Source of the DNA: Lingula anatina
Taxonomy: Eukaryota; Brachiopoda; Lingulata; Lingulida; Lingulidae
Assembly: GCF_001039355.2 (NCBI RefSeq)
Contig: NW_019775518.1
Span: 279,847-343,846 of the forward strand
Direction: 5' to 3'
DNA: 64,000 nucleotides
Shown here: piece after piece, positions 10,415-22,535 of the stretch
Layout: each line of letters opens with the position of its first letter
How positions within the stretch are numbered: position 1 is the stretch's first letter
Translations under genes and position numbers: made by a program
Notes under the pieces: model-generated
What the model was told of the DNA's origin: nothing
Database searches by the model: none
The model's input: only the letters and a program-made list of their open reading frames with translations

Positions 10415-11532
10415 ATGGCAGTCAGCTACCAGACTAGAAAACGAGATGACCAGGAGATGCGGCGTCGATTGGAAGAAGAGTTCAGCTCCTTGGATAACGC
10501 TGAAGCTTTAAACAAATGTGTAACCATTATCGACAATGGGTAGGTGTACTCCAATAATAAATCAATTCACCATTCGTCATTTGTTAATCTTTTTTCTTTA
10601 ATTAAGTATTCCAACTCCTTAACTTTTCAGAGTTGAAGAAGGTAAGAAACGCGGCTTAACAGACTTTGATAACGTCCGTGAAAACATCCTGAACCTATCA
10701 GAACTTTCTTCACCACTCCGAATTATGGATTTTGGGGGAGGTACAGGAACTCCAATGTCAGCCATTTGTAAAAGGCTTAGAGACCTCAACAAGAATGCCA
10801 TCGTCAGCATGGACGAACCTCATAAATAGTCCCTGAAGAAATACAAGATATGCATTGAGAAATTGGAGAATGCTACTTTGGATGTGGCCTACTCTGGACG
10901 ATTCCAGGATTATATCGGGAAGTCTGTGGAAGATCTGAAGTCCGTTGGAGCGTATCCTCATCAACTACAAGATAGGATGCTGTCCATACATTCTATGTAC
11001 CATGTTTCAGATTGGTTGGATGATTCTTGTGATCCTCATGAAGACATCAAGCGAGCTGTCTTTGCCATGTATACCATCCTCAAGCCCGGGGGTGTTGGTT
11101 ATAGAGTTTGATGGTGGGGAAAACGACTTCATTTGGAAAACCGCTCTGCGTTGTTTTGAGATTCTTTTTCCTAAAGAAGTCGTGAATTTCAGGAAGATAG
11201 AGGGGGCTAGGCGATCTTTGTTATATCAAGGAAAAATTGCAGATATCCTGGCCAAATCATTCCCAACCTTTACGGCTTCTGTACAGCACCTTGAGGCGAC
11301 CTGTGGTTTTGTGCTACCATCTCTGGCAGAGGTCGGAGTCTATGTCTTCACCATGTACTTCACAGGATTTACAGGAGACACGCCCAAGTTTGACCATCGT
11401 CATATATCATTTTTCATCGACTTCGTCCAGAGAGAGGGCAGCAAGTACGGCCTTTCCCAAGAAGAGGACGGAATGTGGCGATCGACAAATACTACTAATT
11501 TGATCACTATAAAGAAAGTTAAAAATGTCTAG
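10415..11532 (+). pseudogene. U5: HNMT-like pseudogene (subfamily C)
   Basis: Exon 1 (10415-10539) and the 91-base intron are intact; exon 2 starts at 10631. GAG has become TAG at 10827-10829, just after the EEP motif (itself changed to DEP). A two-base deletion in the LKPGG codons near 11092 shifts frame. Beyond it the C-terminal half is open to the stop at 11530-11532. The two-base deletion is shared with U20, its segmental duplicate, while the TAG is not. The family member was therefore already dead before it was duplicated. Confidence 0.92.
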
Positions 11533-11670
11533 GCTTAAATTGTCATACTACCTTCTTTGGCAGAGGTCGTAGCCTATGTCTCAATTATCTACTGTGACGG
11601 TTGGCCAGGAGACTCCTTCAAGTTTGACCATCGTATGTTGTCATTTTGCATTGACTTCGTCACCAGTTAA
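11533..11670 (+). pseudogene. Gene-tail relic after U5
   Basis: Degenerate exon 2 segment (SLAEVVAYVS..., then GDSFKFDHRMLSFCIDF-like) in the first 140 bases after the stop. It resembles the U6 tail (subfamily D) more than U5 itself. Duplicated at 52504-52640. Confidence 0.7.
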
Positions 11671-13473
11671 TAACATTATGGATGCATGTATATTTAGACC
11701 GTCAGGAGACTTATTTCATTATGTAGTAAGGGCCCTTACACATTAGACCCACAGGGGACATGCAGGTGCAGCTTTCATACATTTTGATAGAACTTGCCAG
11801 TATTTGCTAATCGCAGTGGTGTCGGGAAGCTAATGCTATGGACTTATTTTGCCTTGAATCAAGGTCTCATGCTTGGATTGGAAACCTGACTTTGGGGCTG
11901 TTTACCCAGGGGCACAGATTATTTTTCACAAGATATTCACAGATAAAGGGTCGGTCATTTTACTATATCTGACTCTGTGCTGAAATCTCCAGGTTGATTA
12001 CATGGCTGGTTATTGTCTGCATAACATCTCAAGCACTGTCATTTAACAGACCCAGGGCAAGTCTCTTTGACAACAATCAAGATAGTTAATTGGTCTGATT
12101 TAAATCATTTTCTCTTTTGTGACAGATAAAAATAGCCCCTTCTGAATAGCTTGTTAAAACATATTGAATATAACTGAGGAATCTCCTTTAATAGCTCCCT
12201 ACAGAACGGGCACAATGCTATCTACGCTAGTGCAGATTTTATTGCTTACATCTGACCAAAATTTACAGGGTGGCTTTTGGTCATTTTCCCTATAATATCT
12301 GCCTCCCTGGTACAGTCCACTGTATGAAGGCTTAATATGAAAACAAATACAGTGAATAAGATAGCATTATCATGTTCAGTTGTCAGTATAGGGATCAACA
12401 ACTTAAGTCCTTTGTATATATTCTATATATATACTATGCAGTTAATGACCAATTTATACCGTACCAGAAACTACTCGCAAAATCAAAAGCCATGATCCAG
12501 TTGTGGATTTCCAAGTTTCTAAAGCTATAATATCGGAAAATCTTTGTATTTTGCAATACAAGATATCGAATTTGAAGTAGAAAAAAGGTAAATAAATCTA
12601 TTATGCATTTCTGTAGTAGTACATTATAATACAGTGCGGGATATAAATAGCCTACTGGACAGAAGTATGACTCTCTTGGTGAAGTATATACGTTTTGACA
12701 GCAGCCTTCTACTTTATACGCACTTTGACTCGAAGAAAGTATTAAGTAACCTGCTTTAAGAACAAGTGGTACGCTGCTTTTTAAAATTATCAGAGTTTGT
12801 CATTTGCACGGTTTTTGTATCCTCTACTTCTTTATTAACAACTTTATAAACTTCAAAACATCAAAAAATACTCAAAAAAACATTAAAAATATAATCAGGG
12901 CATTAATTTGCAACTGTGCTTTTCCACTCCTAATTTTGTAATAGAGTGCGGTCATAATAAAACTACCCAGTACGACAGTTTCACTGTGAACTCACCCATA
13001 GTTGTTTACACCCTTTAGACAGTTTATTGGTATGCTAATGGCACCACAAGGAGTGTCATAACCTGCGTTTAGCGTTCAGAACATTACCTCTGTTACACAT
13101 GACATATATTGTACAGATATTAGAATTACTTCCCATAAATAGTCATGGGCACCTTTACAGAGTAGACCTAGTAATGGTTTTGATTGTTGACTGTTCGGAG
13201 CTATCTTAGAAGGGCGTAATTCAGAATACTTGCACGACCATCTGCTGTCAATTTCGGGACAGTGTGACACCATCCTTTTGGCATGGCTTTTTTTTTGTGA
13301 AAATAAATAATGTCAACGTATTTTCACATTTTCATAAAGCCTTATTTTTATAAACAGATTTGTAGTAATGCTTAAATGAATCGATGAAATGGACAAGCTT
13401 TCTTTTTTCAAGTATAAATCCCAGTTTACAGTTAAAAGGAGCTTTAGACCTTTTTATAGTAAAGAAACAGTAT
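11671..13473. other. Spacer between U5 and the MITE
   Basis: No gene. 11727-12480 is paralogous to 16555-17290 after U6. 12960-13110 is paralogous to the U7, U13 and U17 upstream blocks. The part from 11853 on is deleted in copy B. Confidence 0.6.
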
Positions 13474-14322
13474 CCCAGCAGGCATAGTGGCGTTGGATCA
13501 ACGTTGAAAACAGGTTGATACGTTGAATTGCCGTTGATCTACCTAAATTCAACGTAAAATCAGCGTTGATCCAGCCACGTCAAAACACCGTCATAATGTG
13601 ACGTTGACTCAACGTTGTATTTTGGTCATTGCAAGTCATGGATTGTAATTTAAAATATTAATTATTGAAAACGTGATACTTTGTTTATCAATACTGTAAC
13701 TAACTTTATCAAAATGATAAAAAGAGTATTTTAAAGTTAAAGTGACATTTGTTTTGTGTCTTTAGTGAACTAGTGAATTTTCTTAACTTGTAATATAGAA
13801 ATACATTCCAATAAACTTCCATGCAAGGTCAGCTAACACAAGGATGAATAAGTCGCTGTAAGTTTGATTGAGTGAAGTTAACAAAGTTGACAGTTCTTGG
13901 TACCCTGTTATAGATAAACTAAACCTTGGAAATTCTAACTTAAAGGCCATACATATATACCCCACATATATTTAGCCACCAAAATGTCCTACTGCTAAAT
14001 ACATCTAGGCTAAAGGAGTGTACCATGCTTAGGTGCAAAATATGCTTAGGAGCTAAATGCGTTAAAAAAATCAGACAAAGCAAGCACTTGGATGTTTTTA
14101 CAGTGTTCGTTATAATTGTGTACCTGTGTTTTGTACCAAATATAAAAAAATCAGGTCATTTTAATGTCTTTTCATGCAAGAATGTTGTCTAACAACTGGG
14201 GTTGATACAATGTTGTTATCTGACGTTGATCCAACTTTCAAATCCAATGTTTATCTAACGTCTTATAAACATTATGGTTCAACGTTGTTTCAACGTTAAA
14301 ACAACATAATTTGCCCGCTGGG
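13474..14322. mobile_element. MITE-like element with CCCAGCRGGCA ends
   Basis: Starts CCCAGCAGGCA and ends TGCCCGCTGGG. Both ends are packed with CGTTG/CAACG words in inverted orientation, extending about 120 bases inward. There is no open reading frame. The empty site is visible at about 1770 upstream of U2. Only the last 120 bases survive in copy B (52826-52946). This end structure is common in non-autonomous DNA transposons of fish and invertebrates. Confidence 0.8.
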
Positions 14323-14514
14323 TTTATTTATGGAATGGAAGAAAAAAAGCACATAAGAACACGTAAAGGTATATAACTGGCTAATTTTGTGTTATGGAAG
14401 TCCTTTCGGGTCATTTTATTACAAATTGAGGCGCCGAATCCTTTCTAGGGTAGGGTGCTTTGAGGGACATGGAGGATAAAACATAATATAAATGCTTCGC
14501 TGTATAAATTACAA

Positions 14515-14526
14515 TGCAGATCACGT
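14515..14526 (+). promoter_or_regulatory. Box 1 upstream of U6
   Basis: Exact TGCAGATCACGT, 283 bases before the ATG and 144 bases before box 2. Confidence 0.55.
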
Positions 14527-14658
14527 ACCATTAAATGTTTGAGGCACGTAATCCATGTAAATGTGTATTAAACAAAGTAGAATGATGGAACAAACGGCCA
14601 CGGTGAGAGATTTATAGGCATTCAAAATTGGCCCGGGTGACCTCAGAAAAGTCTTTTT

Positions 14659-14678
14659 AAGCGGTCATCTGATATTGC
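14659..14678 (+). promoter_or_regulatory. Box 2 upstream of U6
   Basis: AAGCGGTCATCTGA followed by TATTGC, 139 bases before the ATG. Confidence 0.5.
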
Positions 14679-14797
14679 TTTTTTGCTAAAGCACTTCACT
14701 TGTCGGACTCAGCTTGTATTCACTGGCAGAAAATTCCAAACTTCGTCTTGAAAAATTCAAAACATCTTTTGAAATTTTGTAAGACGAATCATTTCCG

Positions 14798-15973
14798 ATG
14801 GCAGGCAGCTACCAGAGAAAAGAACGATATGAACAGGAGATGCGACGTAAATTGGAAGGAGATTTCAGCTCCTTAACTGTCTCTGAGGCTTATCGCAGAT
14901 GTTTAAATATCCTTGAGAAAGGGTGAGTCCACATGATAACATTGATAATTAAATCAATTCACCTATTAATATAACAGTCCATTCACTTATAAAATTATTT
15001 TCTTTGGTTATCATTTTATCTTTTTTTATTAAACGAGCCATTCAACTTATTAATCCTCATTCATTTCAGAGTGGAAGAGGGCATGAAAAGAGGTTCCCCC
15101 AACTTTGAAACTATTCGTATGAACAGGATGAATTTAAAAGAACTTTCTCCACCAGTCCAAATTATGGATTTTGGGGGAGGAACAGGAACCCCCATGTCAG
15201 CCATATGTGAAAAGCTTCACGCTCTCAACAAAGATGCCATCGTCAGCGTGGAAGAACCTCATAAAGAGTCCTTGCAGAAATACAAGAAATGCATTGAGGA
15301 CTTGGATAATGCTACTCTGAATGTGGCCTACTCTGGACGGTTCCAGGATTACTTCGGGAAGTCTGTGGAAGAGCTGAGGTCCATTGGAACGTATCCTGAA
15401 GAATTACAGGACAGGGTACTAGCTATACATTCTATGTATCATCTTACACGTTGGTTGGATGATTCCTGTGATCCTCATGGAGACATCAAGCGAGCTGTCA
15501 TTGCCATGTATTCCATCCTCAAGCCCGGGGGTATGTTGGTTATAGAGTTAGATGGTGGGAAAAACGACTTCATTTGGAAAACCTCTCTGCGTTGTTGTGA
15601 GATTCTGTGTCCTGAAAAATTCGCCAATTTTAGGAGGGTAGGGGAAGCCAGGCGTTCTTTGCTATTTCAAGGCGGGATTGTAAATATTTTGAACGAAGCA
15701 TTCCCAATGGTGAAGGGTTTAATAACGCACGACGAGATCCCCAAAGGTTTTGTTCTATCGTCATTGGCAGAGGTCGGAGCCTATGTCTCAATTATCTTCT
15801 GTGACGGTTGGTCAGGAGACTCTTCCAAGTTTGATCATCGTATGTTGTCATTTTGTATGGACTTCATCCAGAGAGAGGGCAGCAAGTATGGCCTTTCCCA
15901 AGAAGAAGATGGAATGTGGCGATCGTCAAATATGACTCATTTTATCACTATTAAGAAAGCTCAACAGATGTAG
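14798..15973 (+). CDS. U6: HNMT-like SAM-dependent methyltransferase, intact (subfamily D)
   Basis: Exons 14798-14922 and 15070-15973, with a 147-base GT-AG intron; 342 residues. Exon 1 reads MAGSYQRKERYEQEM, the subfamily D signature. MDFGGGTGTP is at 74-83, SVEEP at 101-105, AIHSMYHL at 160-167, and SSNMTHFITIKK at the C-terminus. It departs from its paralogs in the central lid region: CCEILCPEKF, FQGGIVNILNEAFPMVKG and DEIPKGF, where others have a conserved FPNE or FPKE stretch. This is the only complete subfamily D gene here; U2 and U21 are broken relatives. Predicted soluble small-molecule methyltransferase. Confidence 0.88.
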
Positions 15974-17469
15974 GACTTCCTTTACCTTGACAAATATAAC
16001 CTTTAGAAAACATGAATGTAATTATATGACGGTAAAGTGAGGACAACAGTGTATCAGTGCAATTTGCTTTTCACTTTTCATGTAACTGGCCTTCAAAGCA
16101 TGTAAACCGCTTCGAGATTTAACTCTGTCTATAAGATATTAGTCACCAACATATTCCGTAGGTTTTTCGTACGTAGCCGAGAATGATAACAAACAGCTCA
16201 GGTTCTTTATTACCTTATAAGCACATACAAGGGCGACTGATGGATATTTATTTATTACTGTATAAGCACATACAAGAGCGACTGATGAATATTTAAGAAA
16301 AGTCTTTAAGATAACACGTTAAAGAAGTGGCACGGAGAATTTGTTTTCCGCCCGCGTTGCCTACGTGATACGATAAACGGAAAATAGATGACATATTATC
16401 ACCCAGTTACACACGTCACCAATTATATAATAAATGAAGTATGTATACTGCTATGCTGTTTTGATTATCCATAGATGTTAACATTAAACAATCATGTAAC
16501 CCATTGTATTTATAACATTATGGCTGTTTGTAAGGAGATTTACTTGATAATGCATGTAGTAAAGGCCAAGTGTGGCCCTTACATAGTAGACCTACAGGGA
16601 ACATGCAGGTGCAGCTTTCGTACATTTTAATAGAATTTGTCAGTGTTTGCCTATTGCAGTGGTGTCGGGAAGCCGATGCTATGGACTTATTTTCGTTGAA
16701 TCAAGGACTCATGATCGGGTTGGAAACCTGACGTTTGGGCCACAGATTGATTTTTCACAAGATATTCACAGATATGCTTTAGGATAAATAGACGGTCATT
16801 TTACCATCTCTGATCCTGTGTTGAAATCTCCAGGTTGATAATATGGCTGGTAATGGTTTGTATAACTTCTCAGGCACTGTCTTTTAACAGACTCAGGCTA
16901 AGTCCCTTTGACAGTTAAGTGCTCTGATCTAAACCGCTTGCTCTTTTGTGACGGATACAAATGGCCCCTTCTGAATAGCTTGTTAGTCCATATTGAAGTT
17001 AACTGAGGAATCTCCTGTAGTTGCTCCCTACAGAGCGGACACAATGCCATCTCCGCGAGTACAGATTTAATTGTTTCCATCTGGCCACAAATTACACGGT
17101 GGCTTTTGGTCATTTTCCCTATAATATCTGCCACCTTGGTAGAGGGTAGGGGCTGTTAAGGCCCACTGTATGAAGGCCTTATATGAAAACAAATAGCATT
17201 ATCATGTTTAGTTGATAATATATACCTTTGTATATATTGTATATGCACTAAACAATTAATGACCAATTTATATTATACCTGAAACTACTCGCTAAAGCAA
17301 ACGCTAGGAGTACGTTTATAATATAACTACCTAGTACGACAGTCTCACTGTGCACGCAACCTTATTTTTTACACTCTTTAGTCAGTTGTTTTGTATGCTA
17401 CTGGCATCCCAAGAAGTGTCATTCTCTGCGTTCACCGTTCAGAGCGTTACATCTGTTACATAATTACTT
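15974..17469. other. Spacer between U6 and U7
   Basis: No gene. It contains a roughly 50-base tandem duplication near 16207-16300 (TTATAAGCACATACAAG...CGACTGATG twice). 16555-17290 is paralogous to 11727-12480. 17320-17460 is the common subfamily B upstream block. Confidence 0.6.
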
Positions 17470-17481
17470 TGCAGATCATGC
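17470..17481 (+). promoter_or_regulatory. Box 1 variant upstream of U7
   Basis: TGCAGATCATGC, 220 bases before the ATG. Confidence 0.4.
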
Positions 17482-17689
17482 ACTATAGGACATGATACTA
17501 ATACACAGCTACATATATACGCTTGAAGGAACAAACGGTTGTTACGATCACGCCACAGCTTTAGATGGGTGTCCTTGCACTTGTTTAATTAATTCGACAT
17601 TAACCGAAGAAATTGGAGAAAGTGTGTGATTCTGGATTTATGCATATTATAGTAGAGTTATTGGACAGAACATACTGCAGAATATTCCA

Positions 17690-18826
17690 ATGGCAGTCAG
17701 CATTCAGACAGGGAAACGAGATGAACAGAAGATGCGGCGTAGACTGGAAGAAGAGTTCAGCTCCATGGCTAATGCTGAAGCTTATAACAAATGTGTAACT
17801 ATTATCAGCAATGGGTAGGTGTTCCCCAATAATAAATCAATTAATTATGAGTCATTTGTAACTCTTTTTTCATTTATTAAGTATTTCACGTCCTTAACTT
17901 TCAGAGAGGAAGAAAGTAGAAAACGCGGATTAATGTACTTTGATACCATTCGTGAGAACATCCTGAACCTATCAAAACTGCCTTCAACAATCCGAATAAT
18001 GGATTTTGGGGGAGGTACAGGAACCCCCGTGTCAGCCATTTGTAAAAGACTCCAAGCCCTCAACAAGGTTGCCGTCGTTAGCGTGGAAGAACCCAATGAA
18101 GAGTCTCTGCAGAAGTACAAGGAATGCGTTGAGAACATGGAAAATGTTAAGCTGGATGTGGCTTACTCTGGAAGGTTCCAAGATTACTTTGGGAAGTCTG
18201 TGGAAGAGCTGAAGTCCATTGGAGCGTATCCTCAAGAACTTCAGGACATTGTGCTTGCCATACATTCTATCTATCATCTCACAAATTGGTTTGATCATTC
18301 CTCTGATCCGTATGAAGACATCAGGCGAGCTGTCTTTGCCATGTATTCCATCCTCAATCCTGGGGGAATAATAATAATAGAGTTGGATAATGGAGACAAC
18401 TCTTTCATTTGGAACACATCTGTGCACTGTTTGAAGATTTGCTTTCCTAATGAAGCCGCCAACTTAACGAAGGCAGCGGAGGCTAGAAGTACTTTGCTAC
18501 TTCGAGGGGAAATTGCCAATATTCTGAACAAATCATTTCCAACCTTTACAGCTTTGATTAGACACGAGGAGGCGAGACGTGATTTTGTGCTACCATCGCT
18601 GGCAGAGGTCGGAGGCATGGTCCTAATAACCTATTTCCACGGTTGGGCAGATGACACTTCCAAATTTGACCCTAGTGTGTTGTCATTTTGCATGGACTTC
18701 GTCCAGAGAGAGGGCAGCAACTATGGCCTTTCCCAAGAAGAGGACGGAATGTGGAGGATGTCAAATGTCACAGACTTAATCACTATTAAGAAAGTCAAAG
18801 CTGATTATGACTATTCTAATCTTTAA
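17690..18826 (+). CDS. U7: HNMT-like methyltransferase, intact, extended C-terminus (subfamily B)
   Basis: Exons 17690-17814 and 17905-18826, with a 90-base intron; 348 residues. The SAM motif is MDFGGGTGTPVSAIC, followed by SVEEPNEES. The active-site helix reads AIHSIYHL, with Ile where most copies have Met (also in U19). The last strand is SNVTDLITIKK. The usual stop after VKAD (TAG) is TAT here, adding six residues (YDYSNL) before TAA at 18824-18826. One Lys replaces Glu in exon 1 (EQKM for EQEM). All core motifs are intact. Confidence 0.88.
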
Positions 18827-20212
18827 AGAAAGAACTGTGAAAGTAACAAAGTGTACAGTTATTTTTATTCTTACACATTACATCGAGCATTGGTACTAGA
18901 CACACTAGAGACATATTTAGTTTTATCCTGTTGTGCTTAAGCCTACTATGTTTTGTGTAATTTTTATCCATGCAAATCATAACTTAAAGGGTGTCAAATG
19001 CTCAAAATTATTTTCATTTTTAAATGCATGATAGCATTATCATGATACCGACCTTTTTATATATTTCACATTGTTCAGAGTTTGTATAAGGTGTAAAACG
19101 TGGTTATATAATGTGAAATAATAAAGTACACGTGTTCTGGGGGATAAGGGCAGATGCGGTGTTCATTGATAAGAGTTACCATACGACTTTTTATGCACTT
19201 TATAGTGGCATTAGAACAGTAAGATTTATGACTTACAAACCAGACTGGCATCATTACTTTACACGAATAAAATGTTTCTATATCTTAAGACTCCTTTATG
19301 TGACATATCTCTTGGTTTTGTTATATTCGAGGTTACTTTTTAGTTCACAATTGAAATTGGTCATCCAATATGTGAAACCAGACCTCCACCAAGCTACAGA
19401 TGAACTGACACTGGTCTTAGGAACCGAATGGTATTCAATTAGGGTGGACCTCAGAGAATCTGGTGTGGCAAACTGGTAGTATTATGAATTGAAATCGAAA
19501 CAAAAGAATGTTCTAAGAACTTTTAGAGAACGTTAAGTTTATGTAAACAGATTTTGTAGGAAACCTTAAATGAATCGCTAAAAACGGGCAATCCTAGTTC
19601 ACAATAAAAAAGAGCAATAGACCTGAAGTTATGTAGTAAAAATTGATTTTTTTATAACAGGGAAGAAAAGAAACACACAAGAACAGTAAAAGCTTAGAAC
19701 TGGCGAATTTTGTGTCATTGAATTCCTTTTGGGTCATTTTATTGTAAATTAAGACGTCATGGCCGGCAATGAAGTTATAAACATATATGTCCAGCTCAAG
19801 CAATGTAAATACTTCACTTTTAAAATTACAATGCGACACTTATAACAACACCGATGGCTTTGACAACCATATTGAGCAACAGTGTTTAAATTAAACCTTA
19901 GCTGCCCGTATAGTTTCTTTATAGTTTTATTTATATCTTTTGTTTGAACTTTTCAGTCGGTTTTTTCTGAACAGTGCGCTACCTGTATCACTAAGATACA
20001 CCATTCTCTGTCTTTTACATTCAATACATAAGATGTAACCTATTAGTTTGCAGGTAATGCACTCAGTTACGTCAAGTGGAAACATTTGTATCTTTGATGA
20101 GCAAAAAGTACCTTAATTAGTACTTCTATGGACCATATTGGAGTGAAGATTCAATTGCAGTTAGGTAAAGACAGCACACGAGCAGACAGAGATAGGAAAG
20201 GGGCTTGTTTTC
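18827..20212. other. Spacer between U7 and U8
   Basis: No credible gene. The 115-codon ORF at 19132-19479 lies in the common 3' flank and is not conserved as protein in paralogous flanks. At 19834 the sequence jumps, within what should be box 1, into a block shared with 7626 and 48756. Confidence 0.6.
19120..19125 (+). promoter_or_regulatory. Poly(A) signal for U7
   Basis: AATAAA about 290 bases after the stop, followed by a GTGTTCTGGG stretch. The same context recurs after U13 and U17. Confidence 0.45.
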
Positions 20213-20234
20213 AAGCGGGCGTCCTAATATAAAC
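20213..20234 (+). promoter_or_regulatory. Box 2 and TATA-like element of U8
   Basis: AAGCGGGCGTCC followed directly by TAATATAAAC, about 90 bases before the ATG. Confidence 0.4.
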
Positions 20235-20321
20235 ATCCCAGTTGTTGATTTTATCTTAGAGAGCTTCAACTAGAATTTTGACTCAGAGCAGATTTGTGAG
20301 ACAGAATTCAAAGCATTTTAG

Positions 20322-21440
20322 ATGGCGGCCAGCCAACAAACAAGAGAACAAGATGAAGAGGAAATGCGACGTAGATTAGAAAAAGAGTTCAGCTCCTTAA
20401 CAGTCTCCCAAGCTTATTTCAAATGTTTAACCATCCTTCGCAATGGGTAAGATCACCCTTTTTTATATACCTTACCTGTTTGTTTTGGTCACATTAATTT
20501 TCATGTAATTACAAATTAACTCCTTTAACTTTTCAGAAAAGAAGAAAGCAGAAAAAGAGGTTCACTCAACCTCGAAACCTTTCGTGTAAAAACCCTGAAC
20601 CTACCAGAACTTCCCTCACCGGTCCGCATTATGGATTTTGGGGGAGGTACTGGAATTCCAATGTCATCCATATGTAAAACACTCCAAGCCCTGAAGAAAT
20701 ATGCCATCGTCAGCGTGGAAGAACCTCATGAAGAGTCGTTGCAGAAGTACAAGAAATGCATCGAGAACTTGGAGAATGCTACTCTGGATGTGGCCTACTC
20801 TGGACGGTTCCAGGATTACTTTGGGAAGTCCGTGGAAGAGCTGAGGTCCATTGGAGCGTATCCTGAAGAATTACAGGACAGGGTACTAGCTATACATTCT
20901 ATGTATCATCTTACACGCTGGTTGGATGATTCCTGTGATCCTCATGAAGACATCAAACGAGCTGTCATTGCCATGTATACCGTCCTTAAGCCCGGGGGTA
21001 TGTTGGTTATAGAGTTAGATGGTGGGGAAAATGACTTCATTTGAACCACCTCTCTGCGTTGTTTTGAGATTCTTTTTCCTAAACAAGTCGTTAATTTAAA
21101 AAAGATAGTGGAGGCGAGGCGTTCATTGTTATATCAAGGGGAAATTGCAGATATTCTGAACGATTCATTCCCAGCCTTTAAAGCGTCGTTAAGTCACGAA
21201 GAGAAGAGCTATGATTTAGTGATTCCTTCACTAGCAGAGGTAGGGGTTGCACCCTCCATTGTCTGTTTAGATGGTCGGACAGGAGATACGTCCAAGTTTG
21301 ACCGTCGTGTGGTGTTATTTTGCATGAACTTCGTCCAAAGAGAGGGCAGCAAGTATGGCCTTGCCCAGAAAGAGGATGGAATGTGGCGGTTGTCAAATGC
21401 TACACACTTTATTACTATAAAGAAAGTAAAAAAGGTTTGA
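20322..21440 (+). pseudogene. U8: HNMT-like gene with one in-frame stop
   Basis: Exons 20322-20446 and 20537-21440, with a 90-base intron. Exon 1 (MAASQQTREQDEEEM) is distinct from all four subfamilies. The only defect is TGA at 21042-21044, where paralogs have the Trp codon TGG of the FIW motif. The frame stays open on both sides and ends at the usual stop. All SAM-binding motifs precede the stop; the lid and C-terminal strand follow it. This is a very young pseudogene, a null allele, or a sequencing error. If read through it would be 342 residues. Confidence 0.85.
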
Positions 21441-21469
21441 ACCACTTTTGCCAACTTCCTGACTACCCT

Positions 21470-21690
21470 AGACGTATTCAGAGTTTTTCAAGCTTTACGA
21501 CTTCGGCATAGCAAATGGAGGCCAATGTGCACTGTGGTTTTCTGCTCTCATCCCTGGGAGAGGTCGTAGCCTATGTCGTCACTATGTACTGTGAAGGAAT
21601 TTCGGGAGACACGTTCAAGTGTGACCGTAATATTTCATTTTGCATGGAATTCGGCCAGAGATTGGACGACAATTATGGGTAGTTCGTGGG
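21470..21690 (+). pseudogene. Gene-tail relic after U8
   Basis: Degenerate exon 2 segment (LLSSLGEVVAYVVTMYC, GDTFKCD, FCMEFGQR) with frameshifts. It is the longest of the five tail relics. Confidence 0.7.
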
Positions 21691-22478
21691 CATATAAAAA
21701 TCCAGCTTCAGAATAATCTTAATCAGCTAGTCCTGTGAACTCCCTGAAGAAGATCTAAAATCGTAGAATCGTGTATGGTTTGGTTGTTATCGTGTACCTT
21801 CTGTAGGCATCGCCTTCGTTGTATTTACTTTGTTGACTGTTTGGGGCCATGCTTGACGAACTTCATAATACCATATTCTGCTGTCAATTTCGGGACAGCG
21901 TGACAGCACCCCATACTTGGGATAGATTGTGTAATGGCTTATTGTGAAAATAAATAATATATAAGTATTTTACATATTGATTTTTAAATAACACTTTTTG
22001 ATATCGGTTTTGAAGTTTTGGGCTAAAAAGACTCGATAACATCGCACAAACTTGGAATTTCTCTTTGGGACATTTTATTAAAATTTGAGACTTCAAATCT
22101 TGGCAAAATAAGGTTGCTTTATCCACAATGAAATTCAAAACATATACAAGTGTGGAGCTCAAGTACAATTTATGCATCTCTAAATACAATTTAGGTAGGT
22201 TCCCTAGAGGTCATGTACTTGTGTTTACGCGCACCCCTAAATACGACACTTAAAAAATTACAGTGCAGGTCGCGTGACTTATAACATTGGAAATATACAT
22301 TTGATGGGCCTTTGTGTTTTCATAAATCACAAAATTATATATACTCAATGTTGACCGGGTTGAACTTAGAGGGAAAACAACCGTACGTTTTGGGCCGAAA
22401 ACGGATTTTCTTTGGGTAAACAACGATTCCCTCATTCTAACCAACAGATAATAAATCTTTCCGTCAAGGTAAATCCGT

Positions 22479-22535
<57 letters not shown>
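21691..22535. other. Spacer before the assembly gap
   Basis: No gene. 21920-22460 is paralogous to 27930-28400. It ends in a poly(T) run (22480-22535) at the gap. Confidence 0.6.
22264..22275 (+). promoter_or_regulatory. Box 1 variant, orphan
   Basis: TGCAGGTCGCGT, upstream of the old gene head at 23654. Confidence 0.3.

Larger units (their letters stand above)
6943..15388. repeat. Segmental duplication, copy A
   Basis: Collinear with 48083-54022. It includes the U4 tail, spacer, old gene head, U5 and the first half of U6. Copy A has about 2.35 kb (11853-14201) that copy B lacks. Copy B has about 120 bases (48914-49033) that copy A lacks. Confidence 0.9.

Noticed and set aside
17819-17905. 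Apparent N-terminal extensions of exon 2 (MFPNNKS... in U7, U13, U17; MVNPCN... in U19; MLIFFIH... in U12)
   Set aside because: They are translated introns. The GT donor, T-rich tract and CAG acceptor, plus in-phase exon 1 in every copy, show splicing instead.
19132-19479. 115-codon ORF after U7
   Set aside because: It lies in the common 3' flank and the paralogous flanks do not preserve the frame.
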